A stretch of 6,173 bases of DNA from an uncultured Clostridium sp. (GCA_947246775.1 CAMXTM010000128.1:1-6173), one strand, 5' to 3'; positions 1-5,788 are shown, counted from the stretch's first letter. Made by a program: numbers and translations. The notes: generated by a model from the sequence alone, not told the origin.

Positions 1-1
1 A

Positions 2-1693
2 GAAGAATTAAAACAACAAGCGGCTAAAAAAATGAACCCAGTGCAAAAATTGTTAAAAACACTCGCTGATGTATTCGTTCCAATCTTGCCAGCACTGGTT
101 GCTTCTGGTTTGTTGATGGGTATTAACAATATTTTGACAGCACAAGGTATGTTTGTAGCGGATAAATCCCTTGTAGAAGCATTCCCTGCAATCAAAGACT
201 TTGCAGAAATGGTGAACTTATTTTCAAACGCTGGCTTTACCTTTTTGCCAGTGCTGATTGGTTTTTCTGCTGCTAAGATATTTGGTGCAACACCAATCCT
301 TGGTGCAGTTATTGGTGCAATTATGATTCACCCTGATTTGATGAATGGTTATAGCTATGGTCAAGCCTTGTTAGATGGTACTGTACCATATTGGCATATG
401 TTTGGCTTCTCTATCGCAAAAGTAGGTTATCAGGGAACTGTTTTACCTGTTATCGCATCTTCTTTTTGTCTAGCATTTATTGAAAAAAGATTGCGCAAAG
501 TTGTTCCTGCAATGTTAGATAATATTGTTACTCCACTTTTATCCGTTTTGCTTGCGGGAGCATTGACTTTCTTATTTATTGGTCCTGTTATGAGAGGTGT
601 CGGTGACGCCATGACAAACGCTGTTATGTGGTTATTCTTTGACTTGGGCGCTGTTGGTGGTTTGATTTATGGTGTTACATATCCATTATTGGTTATCACT
701 GGTATGCACCACAGTTTAGTAACGGCTGAGACACAAATTCTTGCCAATATTGGAACATTAGGTGGTTCTCCTACCTTTGCCGTTGTTGCTGCTGCAAACT
801 GCGCACAAGGTGCGGCTGCATTGGCTGTTATGTTTAAAATGAAACATGATGCAAAAATGAAAAGTTTAGCTTCTGCTTCTGGTATCTCTGCCTTTTTAGG
901 CATTACAGAACCTGCAATCTTTGGTGTTAACTTAAAATTAAGATATCCTTTTTATGGCTCATTGATTGGTGGCGGTATTGGCGCAGCCTATGCAACACTG
1001 ATGGGAGTATTATCCGTTTCACAAGGACCTTGTGGTATTATTGGTGTTATTTGTATTCGTCCAGATTGTATGTTCCAGTTTGTGGTTGCAATGATTGTTG
1101 CTACAATCGCTTCTTTTATCGCTACAACAATATTAGGTGGTATATTAGGCAAAAAAGAAGAGAAAAAAGAACCTGCACAAAAAGCAAGTCCAGTTGTAGA
1201 ACAAAAAGCGACTCCAGAACAAAGCGAAAGCTTGGAAAATGTAGAAAAGGTACTTTATGCTCCTATACAGGGAAATGCAATTGCAAGAGAAAATATTCCT
1301 GATGCAACCTTTGCTTCTGGTATGCTAGGTGATGGTATTGGTGTTGAGCCAGAAGTAGGAGAAGTTGTATCCCCTTGTGATGGTGAAATTACTTCTTTAG
1401 CAGAAACACTTCATGCGATTGGTATTACTGGAGCAGGTGGAATGGAAGTTTTAATCCATGTGGGCATTGATACTGTAAAAATGAATGGTGATGGTTTTAA
1501 ACCTTTTGTAAAAGAGGGCGAAAGAGTCAAAGCTGGACAAAAATTATTAGCATTTGATATGGAAAAAATTAAGGCTGCTGGATATAGCACAACTTCTGCT
1601 GTATTATTAACCAATAGTAGCGATTATCCTAATTATAAAATACTAAAGACAGGCGCAACCAAACCAATGGAAAAAATACTTTCTATAGAATAA
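2..1693 (+). CDS. scrA: PTS sugar permease, EIIC-EIIA part (sucrose/glucose superfamily), 5'-partial
   Basis: Membrane permease of the phosphoenolpyruvate phosphotransferase system; it imports a sugar and phosphorylates it on entry. The frame is open to the left edge (EELKQQAAKK precedes the first Met at base 32) and that Met has no ribosome binding site, so the gene starts outside the window, where an EIIB domain with its phospho-cysteine is expected. Numbering from the Met at 32: multi-span EIIC about 1-370, with the GMHH motif (H226, H227) and GITEPAIFGVNLKLRYPF (G290 onward, E293); a charged linker about 374-406; EIIA-Glc-type domain about 407-553 starting VLYAPIQG. The two EIIA histidines are H461 (LHAIGI) and the phosphorylated H476 (LIHVGIDTV), 15 residues apart as in E. 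coli EIIA-Glc. Sequence style (MGINNIL, KVGYQGTVLPV, ETQILANIGT) is closest to sucrose permeases as I recall them; trehalose or a beta-glucoside is possible. The symbol is therefore tentative. Confidence 0.9.
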   Translation, partial: EELKQQAAKKMNPVQKLLKTLADVFVPILPALVASGLLMGINNILTAQGMFVADKSLVEAFPAIKDFAEMVNLFSNAGFTFLPVLIGFSAAKIFGATPILGAVIGAIMIHPDLMNGYSYGQALLDGTVPYWHMFGFSIAKVGYQGTVLPVIASSFCLAFIEKRLRKVVPAMLDNIVTPLLSVLLAGALTFLFIGPVMRGVGDAMTNAVMWLFFDLGAVGGLIYGVTYPLLVITGMHHSLVTAETQILANIGTLGGSPTFAVVAAANCAQGAAALAVMFKMKHDAKMKSLASASGISAFLGITEPAIFGVNLKLRYPFYGSLIGGGIGAAYATLMGVLSVSQGPCGIIGVICIRPDCMFQFVVAMIVATIASFIATTILGGILGKKEEKKEPAQKASPVVEQKATPEQSESLENVEKVLYAPIQGNAIARENIPDATFASGMLGDGIGVEPEVGEVVSPCDGEITSLAETLHAIGITGAGGMEVLIHVGIDTVKMNGDGFKPFVKEGERVKAGQKLLAFDMEKIKAAGYSTTSAVLLTNSSDYPNYKILKTGATKPMEKILSIE

Positions 1694-1743
1694 TCGAATA
1701 AAGTAATCAAATGATTTGTACACAGGTTTGATGAAATTATGTT

Positions 1744-1796
1744 AAAATAGGCATAGCAAAAGAAATGATTTTTGTTATGTCTATTTTGTTTTGTTG
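1744..1796 (+). terminator. Intrinsic terminator of the PTS gene
   Basis: An 18-bp stem pairs 1744-1761 (AAAATAGGCATAGCAAAA) with 1770-1787 (TTTTGTTATGTCTATTTT) with only two G-U wobbles, an 8-nt loop, and a T-rich tail (GTTTTGTTG). It lies 50 bases after the permease stop codon, so it should end that transcript. The stem is A+U rich, but its length makes it convincing. Confidence 0.75.
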
Positions 1797-1889
1797 CAAT
1801 AAGTGATATTTTTATGGCTTAGAATTTTAAATTTTTTGTTTTAAATCGTAATAAAAATAAAAAATAATGTTGCAATATAGCAATAAGAT

Positions 1890-1919
1890 GACGGCAAAAA
1901 TTTTTTCAAATTTGCCGTC
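1890..1919. repeat. Simple hairpin A of the TGACGGC cluster
   Basis: GACGGCAAA at 1890-1898 pairs perfectly with TTTGCCGTC at 1911-1919 around a 12-base A+T-only-plus-one-C spacer. It closely resembles the second simple hairpin at 1997-2027, including the TTTCAA in the loop, suggesting one was copied from the other. Confidence 0.8.
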
Positions 1920-1924
1920 GTAAA

Positions 1925-1993
1925 TACCGTTTTTGCCGTCAGTAAATGCAATAAAACTATTTTTTGTAATAGTCAATGACGGCATTTACGGCA
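1925..1993. repeat. Compound inverted repeat B of the TGACGGC cluster
   Basis: TACCGTTTTTGCCGTCA (1925-1941) is matched in reverse complement by TGACGGCATTTACGGCA (1977-1993) with a few mismatches. The 35-base interior itself holds ACTATT and AATAGT arms around TTTTGT, so the whole block can fold as a long interrupted stem. Each arm combines one full and one partial copy of the motif. Confidence 0.7.
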
Positions 1994-1996
1994 AAA

Positions 1997-2027
1997 TGAC
2001 GGCAAAAAAATTTCAATTTTGCCGTCA
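1997..2027. repeat. Simple hairpin A' of the TGACGGC cluster
   Basis: TGACGGCAAAA at 1997-2007 pairs perfectly over 11 bp with TTTTGCCGTCA at 2017-2027, with a 9-base loop AAATTTCAA. It is the best-preserved hairpin in the cluster. It is not followed by a T run on either strand that would make it a typical terminator. Confidence 0.85.
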
Positions 2028-2064
2028 CCTCAAAGTCTTGATTTTACTGGATTTTCTAAGGGTA

Positions 2065-2199
2065 TGACGGCAAAACGGCAAAAATTTTTATAAACTCAGA
2101 AGTATTTGAAAAAGACTATAAATAGCCTAAAAAGACGAAAAAAACATAAAATAATAGAGAAGTAAAAGAAGTCGAAAAAAAATGCCGTTTTTGCCGTCA
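2065..2199. repeat. Long-range compound inverted repeat B'
   Basis: TGACGGCAAAACGGCA (2065-2080) matches the reverse complement of TGCCGTTTTTGCCGTCA (2183-2199) except for one extra A. The arms enclose 102 bases of A-rich sequence with no recognisable gene. The spacing is far larger than in the other pairs, so the arms could instead be independent protein sites or the ends of a small non-autonomous element. Confidence 0.7.
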
Positions 2200-2226
2200 C
2201 CTAAAAATAGGGGACGAGTGTGGGCT

Positions 2227-2273
2227 GTTGTGAGTAAGTTATTTACACAGGCAAAACTTCACAGTATCACAAC
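2227..2273. promoter_or_regulatory. Inverted repeat with TGTGA half-sites upstream of the flavoprotein gene
   Basis: GTTGTGA (2227-2233) is mirrored by TCACAAC (2267-2273), and inside it AAGTT (2236-2240) by AACTT (2255-2259). A further TCACA lies at 2259-2263, 8 bp from the one at 2267. TGTGA/TCACA half-sites are typical of Crp/Fnr and Rex regulators, but no standard full operator spacing is met. The structure could equally be an RNA stem. Confidence 0.35.
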
Positions 2274-2311
2274 TATGAAATTTATGAGTAACTTATAAAT
2301 TTGCTAATATA

Positions 2312-2338
2312 TTGTTTTTTTACAGTAAATTCTATAAG
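2312..2338 (+). promoter_or_regulatory. Weak candidate promoter of the flavoprotein gene
   Basis: A -10-like TATAAG at 2333-2338 follows a -35-like TTGTTT at 2312-2317 with a 15-bp spacer, which is shorter than the usual 17. Position is right for a short leader before the GGAGG at 2376-2380. No better match is visible in this interval. Confidence 0.3.
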
Positions 2339-2389
2339 ATGAAATTACAGAAAACAAAATAATAAAAAACAGTATGGAGGTAAATTATT

Positions 2390-2785
2390 ATGATGAACGA
2401 AAATGTAGTAAATTTATTAAAGGCAAATATTTGGGACGTAGCGACTTGTGCAAATGGTGAACCTAATGTTGTACCTGTTGCCTTTAAAGATGTAACAGAG
2501 GAAGGTAAAATGGTGGTTGGCGATGTATTTTTAGAAACTACATTAAATAATATCAAGCAAAATGGCGGAAAAATTGCAGTTTCTGTTTATGATGCAAAAA
2601 GCCTTGAGGGATACCAAATCAAAGGTGTTGCAGAGTATGTAACAGAGGGAGAAGTAGTAGATACTTTTAAGGCTATGGTAGAAAAAATGTTTCAAGGTGC
2701 TGCTACTGCAAAGGGTGCGCTGATTATTACACCAGAAAAAGTCATTGTTACCACACCAGGTGCAGAAAATAAAAAAGTGTTGTAA
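2390..2785 (+). CDS. Pyridoxamine 5'-phosphate oxidase-like FMN-binding split-barrel protein
   Basis: A 131-residue cytoplasmic protein of the PNPOx-like flavin split-barrel superfamily. The pattern fits: an N-terminal helix, WDVATCANGEPNVVPVAF as the first barrel strands, a central KIAVSVYDAKSLEGYQIKGVAEYV stretch split around the barrel core, and a final ITPEKVIVTTPG strand. Members of this size are usually homodimers that bind FMN and act as small oxidoreductases or flavin reductase-like proteins; the substrate cannot be read from sequence. Two adjacent ATG codons exist; the first is preferred because GGAGG at 2376-2380 is 9 bases away. A hairpin follows, then a ferredoxin gene, which suggests a redox role. 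It is shorter than true PdxH (about 200 residues or more), so vitamin B6 synthesis is unlikely. Confidence 0.85.
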   Translation: MMNENVVNLLKANIWDVATCANGEPNVVPVAFKDVTEEGKMVVGDVFLETTLNNIKQNGGKIAVSVYDAKSLEGYQIKGVAEYVTEGEVVDTFKAMVEKMFQGAATAKGALIITPEKVIVTTPGAENKKVL

Positions 2786-2792
2786 AAAGATG

Positions 2793-2826
2793 AGGGCAAG
2801 TGTTATATAACATTTGCCCTATTTTG
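2793..2826 (+). terminator. Hairpin between flavoprotein and ferredoxin genes
   Basis: The 28-base near-perfect palindrome 2793-2820 has AGGGCAAGTGTTAT pairing with ATAACATTTGCCCT through one G-U pair, followed by ATTTTG. It begins 7 bases after the flavoprotein stop. The T run is short, so it may be a partial terminator that sets the ratio of ferredoxin to flavoprotein, or a stabilising 3' hairpin. The ferredoxin ribosome binding site follows only a few bases later, leaving no obvious room for a new promoter. Confidence 0.65.
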
Positions 2827-2838
2827 TAGGGGGATAAT

Positions 2839-3030
2839 ATGAAAAAAGCAAAGATTGATAAAGATAAATGTGTTGGTTGTGGTGCTTGCCTTGCCCATTG
2901 CCCACAAAACGCTATTGTGATGACAGTGGGGTGGCTGAGCAAAGTGCAGAGCGAAAAATGTATTGGTTGCGGCAAGTGTGTTGAAATTTGTCATAAAAAA
3001 GCACCTATTTTGCAAGAAATTGAGGTATAA
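2839..3030 (+). CDS. 2[4Fe-4S] ferredoxin-type protein
   Basis: A 63-residue bacterial ferredoxin-like electron carrier. Two cluster motifs are complete: C11-x2-C14-x2-C17-x3-C21-P and C41-x2-C44-x2-C47-x3-C51. The second lacks the usual proline after its last cysteine (His52 instead). The halves are linked by a spacer VMTVGWLSKVQSEK that is longer than in classic clostridial ferredoxins and includes a tryptophan. The lysine-rich N terminus (MKKAKIDKDK) is also unlike the classic carriers, so it may be a dedicated electron donor or subunit rather than the general ferredoxin. The start is supported by AGGGGG at 2828-2833, 5 bases before the ATG. It sits between a flavoprotein and an HxlR regulator on the same strand. 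Confidence 0.93.
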   Translation: MKKAKIDKDKCVGCGACLAHCPQNAIVMTVGWLSKVQSEKCIGCGKCVEICHKKAPILQEIEV

Positions 3031-3054
3031 TGGAGATAAAGTACAAAATTTGTA
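3026..3054 (+). promoter_or_regulatory. Candidate promoter -10 and palindromic operator of the HxlR gene
   Basis: A perfect TATAAT lies at 3026-3031 and contains the ferredoxin stop codon; no good -35 is seen 17 bp upstream. Just downstream, TACAAA (3042-3047) and TTTGTA (3049-3054) form a perfect inverted repeat around one base. It would sit at about +5 to +17 of the transcript, a good position for repression. HxlR-family regulators commonly bind short dyads of this kind near their own promoters; autoregulation here is inferred. Confidence 0.5.
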
Positions 3055-3084
3055 TCAAAAAAGGCGAAAGGAGTGAAAAAGTCC

Positions 3085-3459
3085 ATGTATCAAAAAAAGT
3101 TGAGTGAAGATATTCGCTGTCCGTTGGAATATGGGCTTACTGTTTTTGGTGGTAAATGGAAATCAAGAATTATTTGTGTCTTAGCAGAAAAAAATACTCT
3201 TCGTTATAGTCAGCTTAAAAAAGAAATGGTTAATATTACAGATGCTGTTTTGGCAGCAACTTTAAAAGAATTGATAGCAGATGAAATTGTTTTGCGAAAA
3301 TCTTATGATGAAATCCCGCCAAGAGTGGAATATTCTTTGGCAGAAAAGGGCATTTCTGTTGTACCTATTTTGCAAAGCATTTGTAAATGGTCTGGTGCTT
3401 ATCATAAGACGGATACAGAAAATACAATGGTACAATGTCAAAAGTGCGACTACCATTAA
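3085..3459 (+). CDS. HxlR-family winged helix-turn-helix transcriptional regulator
   Basis: A 124-residue DNA-binding protein of the HxlR family (MarR-like fold, usually a dimer). Hallmarks: CPLEYGLTVFGGKWKSRII (12-30), the recognition region RYSQLKKEM..IT..VLAATLKEL (40-63), and the wing EIPPRVEYSLAEKG (76-89). Cys12 in the N-terminal Cys-Pro matches the position of the redox-sensing cysteine in YodB- and HypR-type regulators; further cysteines are C31, C100 and a C-terminal C118-x2-C121. I chose ATG 3085 because AAAGGAG at 3067-3073 lies 11 bases upstream; the in-frame GTG at 3073 overlaps that site and has no good one of its own, though it would only add four residues. The gene follows the ferredoxin by 54 bases and probably controls this locus and itself. 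The next gene starts 18 bases after its stop and is likely co-transcribed. Confidence 0.92.
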   Translation: MYQKKLSEDIRCPLEYGLTVFGGKWKSRIICVLAEKNTLRYSQLKKEMVNITDAVLAATLKELIADEIVLRKSYDEIPPRVEYSLAEKGISVVPILQSICKWSGAYHKTDTENTMVQCQKCDYH

Positions 3460-3477
3460 ATAATAGAGTGTGATAAA

Positions 3478-3942
3478 ATGTTAAAGACACCATTTGGCAA
3501 TATAGAAATTTATTTTGACAATGCGCTACAAAAAAAGATAAAAATAGAAAAGGGCAAGCAAAATCATGAGCTGTATCCAGAGGTTGCTGCTGTTTTTTTG
3601 CTGCGCTATTTTTATCAAGCAGACCAAAAGGCACACACCTTAAAGTGTGTACTTGATACAGAGCAAAAAGGTGTTATAGAATCAGGCGAACATTTAGATG
3701 CCATTTCCTTTTACTATAACGGGGGCAAAATGACGATTGGTTGTAACAGTGATTTTGGTGTGCCAGCGGAGGGCAATTTTGATTTTAATGGAACTTATCT
3801 TGACAATGGGCTTGTAATTTGTATGGATTCCATAACAAAAAGTCAATCCTTTGTTTTTGCGGTATCTTGGCTGCAAAAGTGTACAGATAAAAATGATATA
3901 CAGACTTGGTTTGCTTCTGCCCCTACTTTGCACAAACAATAA
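3478..3942 (+). CDS. Hypothetical protein, unrecognised family
   Basis: A 154-residue protein that I do not recognise. It has no signal peptide or membrane span and looks like a cytoplasmic alpha/beta or beta-rich protein. The N-terminal part reads as short strands (FGNIEIYFD, KKIKIEK) followed by a helix-like ELYPEVAAVFLLRYFYQ at about 32-48. The middle and C-terminal parts alternate polar and hydrophobic residues (DAISFYYNGGKMTIGC, LVICMDSI, SFVFAVSWL). Cysteines are scattered and do not form a metal-binding pattern. The start ATG has only a weak site (GAGTG at 3466-3470, 7 bases away), which fits translational coupling to the HxlR regulator 18 bases upstream. Base composition is like that of its neighbours. 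Co-transcription with a thiol-type regulator hints at a stress or redox link, but the sequence itself gives no function. Confidence 0.75.
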   Translation: MLKTPFGNIEIYFDNALQKKIKIEKGKQNHELYPEVAAVFLLRYFYQADQKAHTLKCVLDTEQKGVIESGEHLDAISFYYNGGKMTIGCNSDFGVPAEGNFDFNGTYLDNGLVICMDSITKSQSFVFAVSWLQKCTDKNDIQTWFASAPTLHKQ

Positions 3943-3943
3943 A

Positions 3944-3981
3944 AATAATCCCCAAAACAATAAAATGTTTTAGGGATTATT
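3944..3981. terminator. Shared terminator between convergent genes
   Basis: AATAATCCC (3944-3952) and AAAACA (3954-3959) pair with TGTTTT (3966-3971) and GGGATTATT (3973-3981), with one C/A mismatch and a 6-base loop. On the minus strand the stem runs straight into a T-rich tract (TTATTTTTATTGTTT), so it is a proper intrinsic terminator for the chemoreceptor gene, whose stop is about 22 bases before it. On the plus strand the tail is weaker, but the stem lies 1 base after the 154-aa gene and may serve both. Confidence 0.8.
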
Positions 3982-4003
3982 GATTTACAAAGCAATTTTA
4001 TTT

Positions 4004-5656
4004 CTATTTTTTATTTAAGTGGAACACACTAATCAGTTGTTTTAACATTTTAGATTGTTCGCTAAGCTGTTGGCTGGTTGCAGCACTTTCCTCAGCGGTC
4101 GCAGAATTGGTTTGTACCACGCTAGAAATTTGGTTTACTTGCTGCTGCACTTGGAAAACAGCATCTGCTTCTTGGCGGGAACCATTCGCAATGGTCGCAA
4201 TGGTTGTAACAATTTCATTTGCACCCACTACCACAGAAGCAAGTTTTTCGGCAGTTTCATTTGCAATTTTTGTACCATTACCTACTGCATGGATAGAACT
4301 TTCTATTAACGTTGTGGTATTTTTTGCTGCCTCTGCGCTTTTTGCTGCTAAATTTCTCACTTCATCTGCAACAACAGCAAAGCCTTTTCCTGCTTCTCCT
4401 GCACGTGCTGCCTCAACAGATGCGTTCAGTGCAAGAATATTGGTTTGAAAAGCAATATCTTCAATGGTTTTAATAATTTTTCCGATTTCATTAGAGGTAT
4501 GATTGATTTCTTCAATCGCTTGTGTCAATTCCTGCATTTTTTGGTTACTTTCCTGTATTTTCATACCGATTTTATTTGCTTGTTCATTGGCAAATTCAGA
4601 ACTTTTGGCACTTTGCTCCACGTGGGTGGAAATATCGGTCATGGTACCCTCTAAATCCTCTATCGCACTAGCCTGTTCTACTGCGCCCTGACTTAAGGAG
4701 TTTGCAGCAATTGACATTTGCTCAGAACCGCTAGAAACTTGTTCAGAACTTTGCACAATTTGCGTCATAGTGCTATTGAGGTGTTCTACAATAAAGTTTA
4801 AAGACTGTTTAATAGAAACAAAGTCTCCTATGTAATCCTGTGTAGTAGATACAGTCAAATCGCCTTTGGAGATAGATTCCAATATGGTAGAGATTTCTCC
4901 GATATAGTCTTTTAAACGATTTCTTGTGCTTTCAAAACTGTGTGCCAATATTCCAATTTCATCATTAGAGTGAATATTGGAAATGCTTTCACCTGCAAAG
5001 TTTAGCTCTCCACGTTCCATTGTTTTGGCAACATTGGTCAGCTTTGCAAGAGGATAAGACACAATTCTCTTTAAATAAGCACTTAATAGCATAATGCTAA
5101 TAAAAACTAAAATAACACCAGCAATACAAGCTAACATAATGGTAATATTTAAGTGTGCAGCAGCTTTTGTTTTAGGAATCCCTGCAAAGATAATGCCTTG
5201 TGTTCCATCTTCAAACTGAATGGGAACATAAGAACAAACGTGTTTGGCACCTGCTATATCATTAAAGCCTTTGTACGTTTCACCCCGATTTAATACAATT
5301 TCAGCTATTTCAGGAGACAAAGTTGTGCCTGTCAGACGTTTTCCATCTTGTTCTACTGTGGTATATGTTCTGATATTGCCTTCAAATATGGTAAATTCAT
5401 AACCCATTTGTCTTTTTAAGTCGTCTAATAGTTTTGTTTTATCCTCAATATCTGGAAGTTCTTCTAAATAATAGGCAAGCATATTTGTTCCGCTAGCACA
5501 TTCGTTTTGTAGCATTTCCATAGATAATTTTTGGAACATCACAATACATAATCCTACAATAATTACAATGTTGATTGCTAATTGCAATGCTACCAATCTT
5601 CCTACTTTAAGTCCAATTCGTTGCGCATTTTTTTGTTTCTTTTGTAAAAAACTCAT
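4004..5656 (-). CDS. Methyl-accepting chemotaxis protein with periplasmic-type Cache sensor domain
   Basis: A 550-residue membrane chemoreceptor that senses a ligand outside the cell and controls CheA through CheW. Order: short basic N terminus; membrane span about 21-41; outside domain about 42-170 with the single-Cache-like ending [19 protein letters not shown] and GIIFAGIPK; second span about 171-193; HAMP about 194-248; a second HAMP-like segment about 255-300 ([23 protein letters not shown]); then the coiled-coil signalling domain with the highly conserved hairpin tip [28 protein letters not shown] (Q404). The C terminus (VFHLNKK) has no CheR-tethering pentapeptide. The start is ATG 5656 because AAGGGGG (complement of 5663-5669) is 6 bases upstream; a longer in-frame ATG at 5689 lacks such a site and would add 11 residues. 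The ligand is unknown. It is transcribed alone, convergent with the redox group. Confidence 0.96.
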   Translation of the reverse strand: MSFLQKKQKNAQRIGLKVGRLVALQLAINIVIIVGLCIVMFQKLSMEMLQNECASGTNMLAYYLEELPDIEDKTKLLDDLKRQMGYEFTIFEGNIRTYTTVEQDGKRLTGTTLSPEIAEIVLNRGETYKGFNDIAGAKHVCSYVPIQFEDGTQGIIFAGIPKTKAAAHLNITIMLACIAGVILVFISIMLLSAYLKRIVSYPLAKLTNVAKTMERGELNFAGESISNIHSNDEIGILAHSFESTRNRLKDYIGEISTILESISKGDLTVSTTQDYIGDFVSIKQSLNFIVEHLNSTMTQIVQSSEQVSSGSEQMSIAANSLSQGAVEQASAIEDLEGTMTDISTHVEQSAKSSEFANEQANKIGMKIQESNQKMQELTQAIEEINHTSNEIGKIIKTIEDIAFQTNILALNASVEAARAGEAGKGFAVVADEVRNLAAKSAEAAKNTTTLIESSIHAVGNGTKIANETAEKLASVVVGANEIVTTIATIANGSRQEADAVFQVQQQVNQISSVVQTNSATAEESAATSQQLSEQSKMLKQLISVFHLNKK

Positions 5657-5761
5657 ACTTTTCCCCCTTATATTCCCTAAATATATCATAAGATTAGATT
5701 GATTGCCTTTGCGAAATATTTTTATCTACATTATTAAAGCAACAAATCCACTAATATATAT

Positions 5762-5788
5762 ATTATAAAATTTTATATGAAATTACAA
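5762..5788 (-). promoter_or_regulatory. Candidate promoter of the chemoreceptor gene
   Basis: Read on the minus strand, TTGTAA (complement of 5783-5788) and a perfect TATAAT (complement of 5762-5767) are spaced by 15 bp, a little short. The -10 overlaps the 14-bp palindrome TATAAAATTTTATA (5764-5777). This would give a leader of about 100 bases. I found no good match to the motility sigma factor (SigD/sigma-28) consensus. Confidence 0.3.

Larger units (their letters stand above)
1889..2199. repeat. Cluster of inverted TGACGGCAAAA motifs (hairpins within larger inverted repeats)
   Basis: The hexamer GACGGC occurs on the + strand at 1890, 1978, 1998 and 2066, and its complement GCCGTC at 1914, 1935, 2021 and 2193. 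Partial copies (ACGGC or CCGT) lie at 1926, 1988, 2075 and 2184. Nearly all continue into a run of A (or start from a run of T). They pair as follows: simple hairpin 1890-1919 (9-bp stem); compound inverted repeat 1925-1941 with 1977-1993; simple hairpin 1997-2027 (11-bp perfect stem); compound inverted repeat 2065-2080 with 2183-2199. The G+C-rich cores stand out against the A+T-rich surroundings. The function is unknown: candidates are an extragenic palindromic repeat family, an iteron-like protein-binding array, or the remains of a mobile element. No flanking target duplication is evident. Confidence 0.85.
1694..2389. other. Gene-free region (696 bp) between PTS gene and flavoprotein gene
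   Basis: I see no credible coding sequence here: frames are interrupted often and no start codon has a good ribosome binding site before the one at 2390. From left to right it contains the PTS terminator, an A+T-rich stretch with a direct repeat of TGTTGCAATA (1792-1801 and 1868-1877), the dense TGACGGC motif cluster (1889-2199), an A-rich stretch with little G+C (about 2090-2180) enclosed by the last inverted repeat, and a presumed control region with TGTGA half-sites and a weak promoter (2227-2338). Confidence 0.7.

Noticed and set aside
32..34. ATG at 32 as the true start of the PTS gene
   Set aside because: The frame is open to the window edge, the upstream codons fit the EIIB-EIIC linker, and no ribosome binding site precedes this ATG.
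1030..1302. 90-aa open frame inside the PTS gene
   Set aside because: It lies fully within the permease on the same strand in another frame, has Tyr/Arg/Lys-rich low-complexity content and no ribosome binding site.
1889..2199. CRISPR array
   Set aside because: Copies alternate in orientation, and spacing is irregular (about 9 to 127 bp); there are no uniform repeats and spacers and no cas genes.
2239..2249. DnaA box in TTATTTACACA
   Set aside because: It has extra bases compared with TTATNCACA and is single, so there is no evidence for a chromosomal origin.
3073..3075. GTG start for the HxlR regulator
   Set aside because: The good GGAG site overlaps the GTG itself and is better placed for ATG 3085; it remains possible but less likely.
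5656..5689. Chemoreceptor start at ATG 5689
   Set aside because: No ribosome binding site in front of it, whereas AAGGGGG sits 6 bases before ATG 5656; the extra residues include the ribosome binding site itself.
5700..5730. Sigma-28 (motility) promoter for the chemoreceptor
   Set aside because: TAAA followed at 14 bases by GCAATCAA matches only about half of the GCCGATAA-type -10, too weak to claim.
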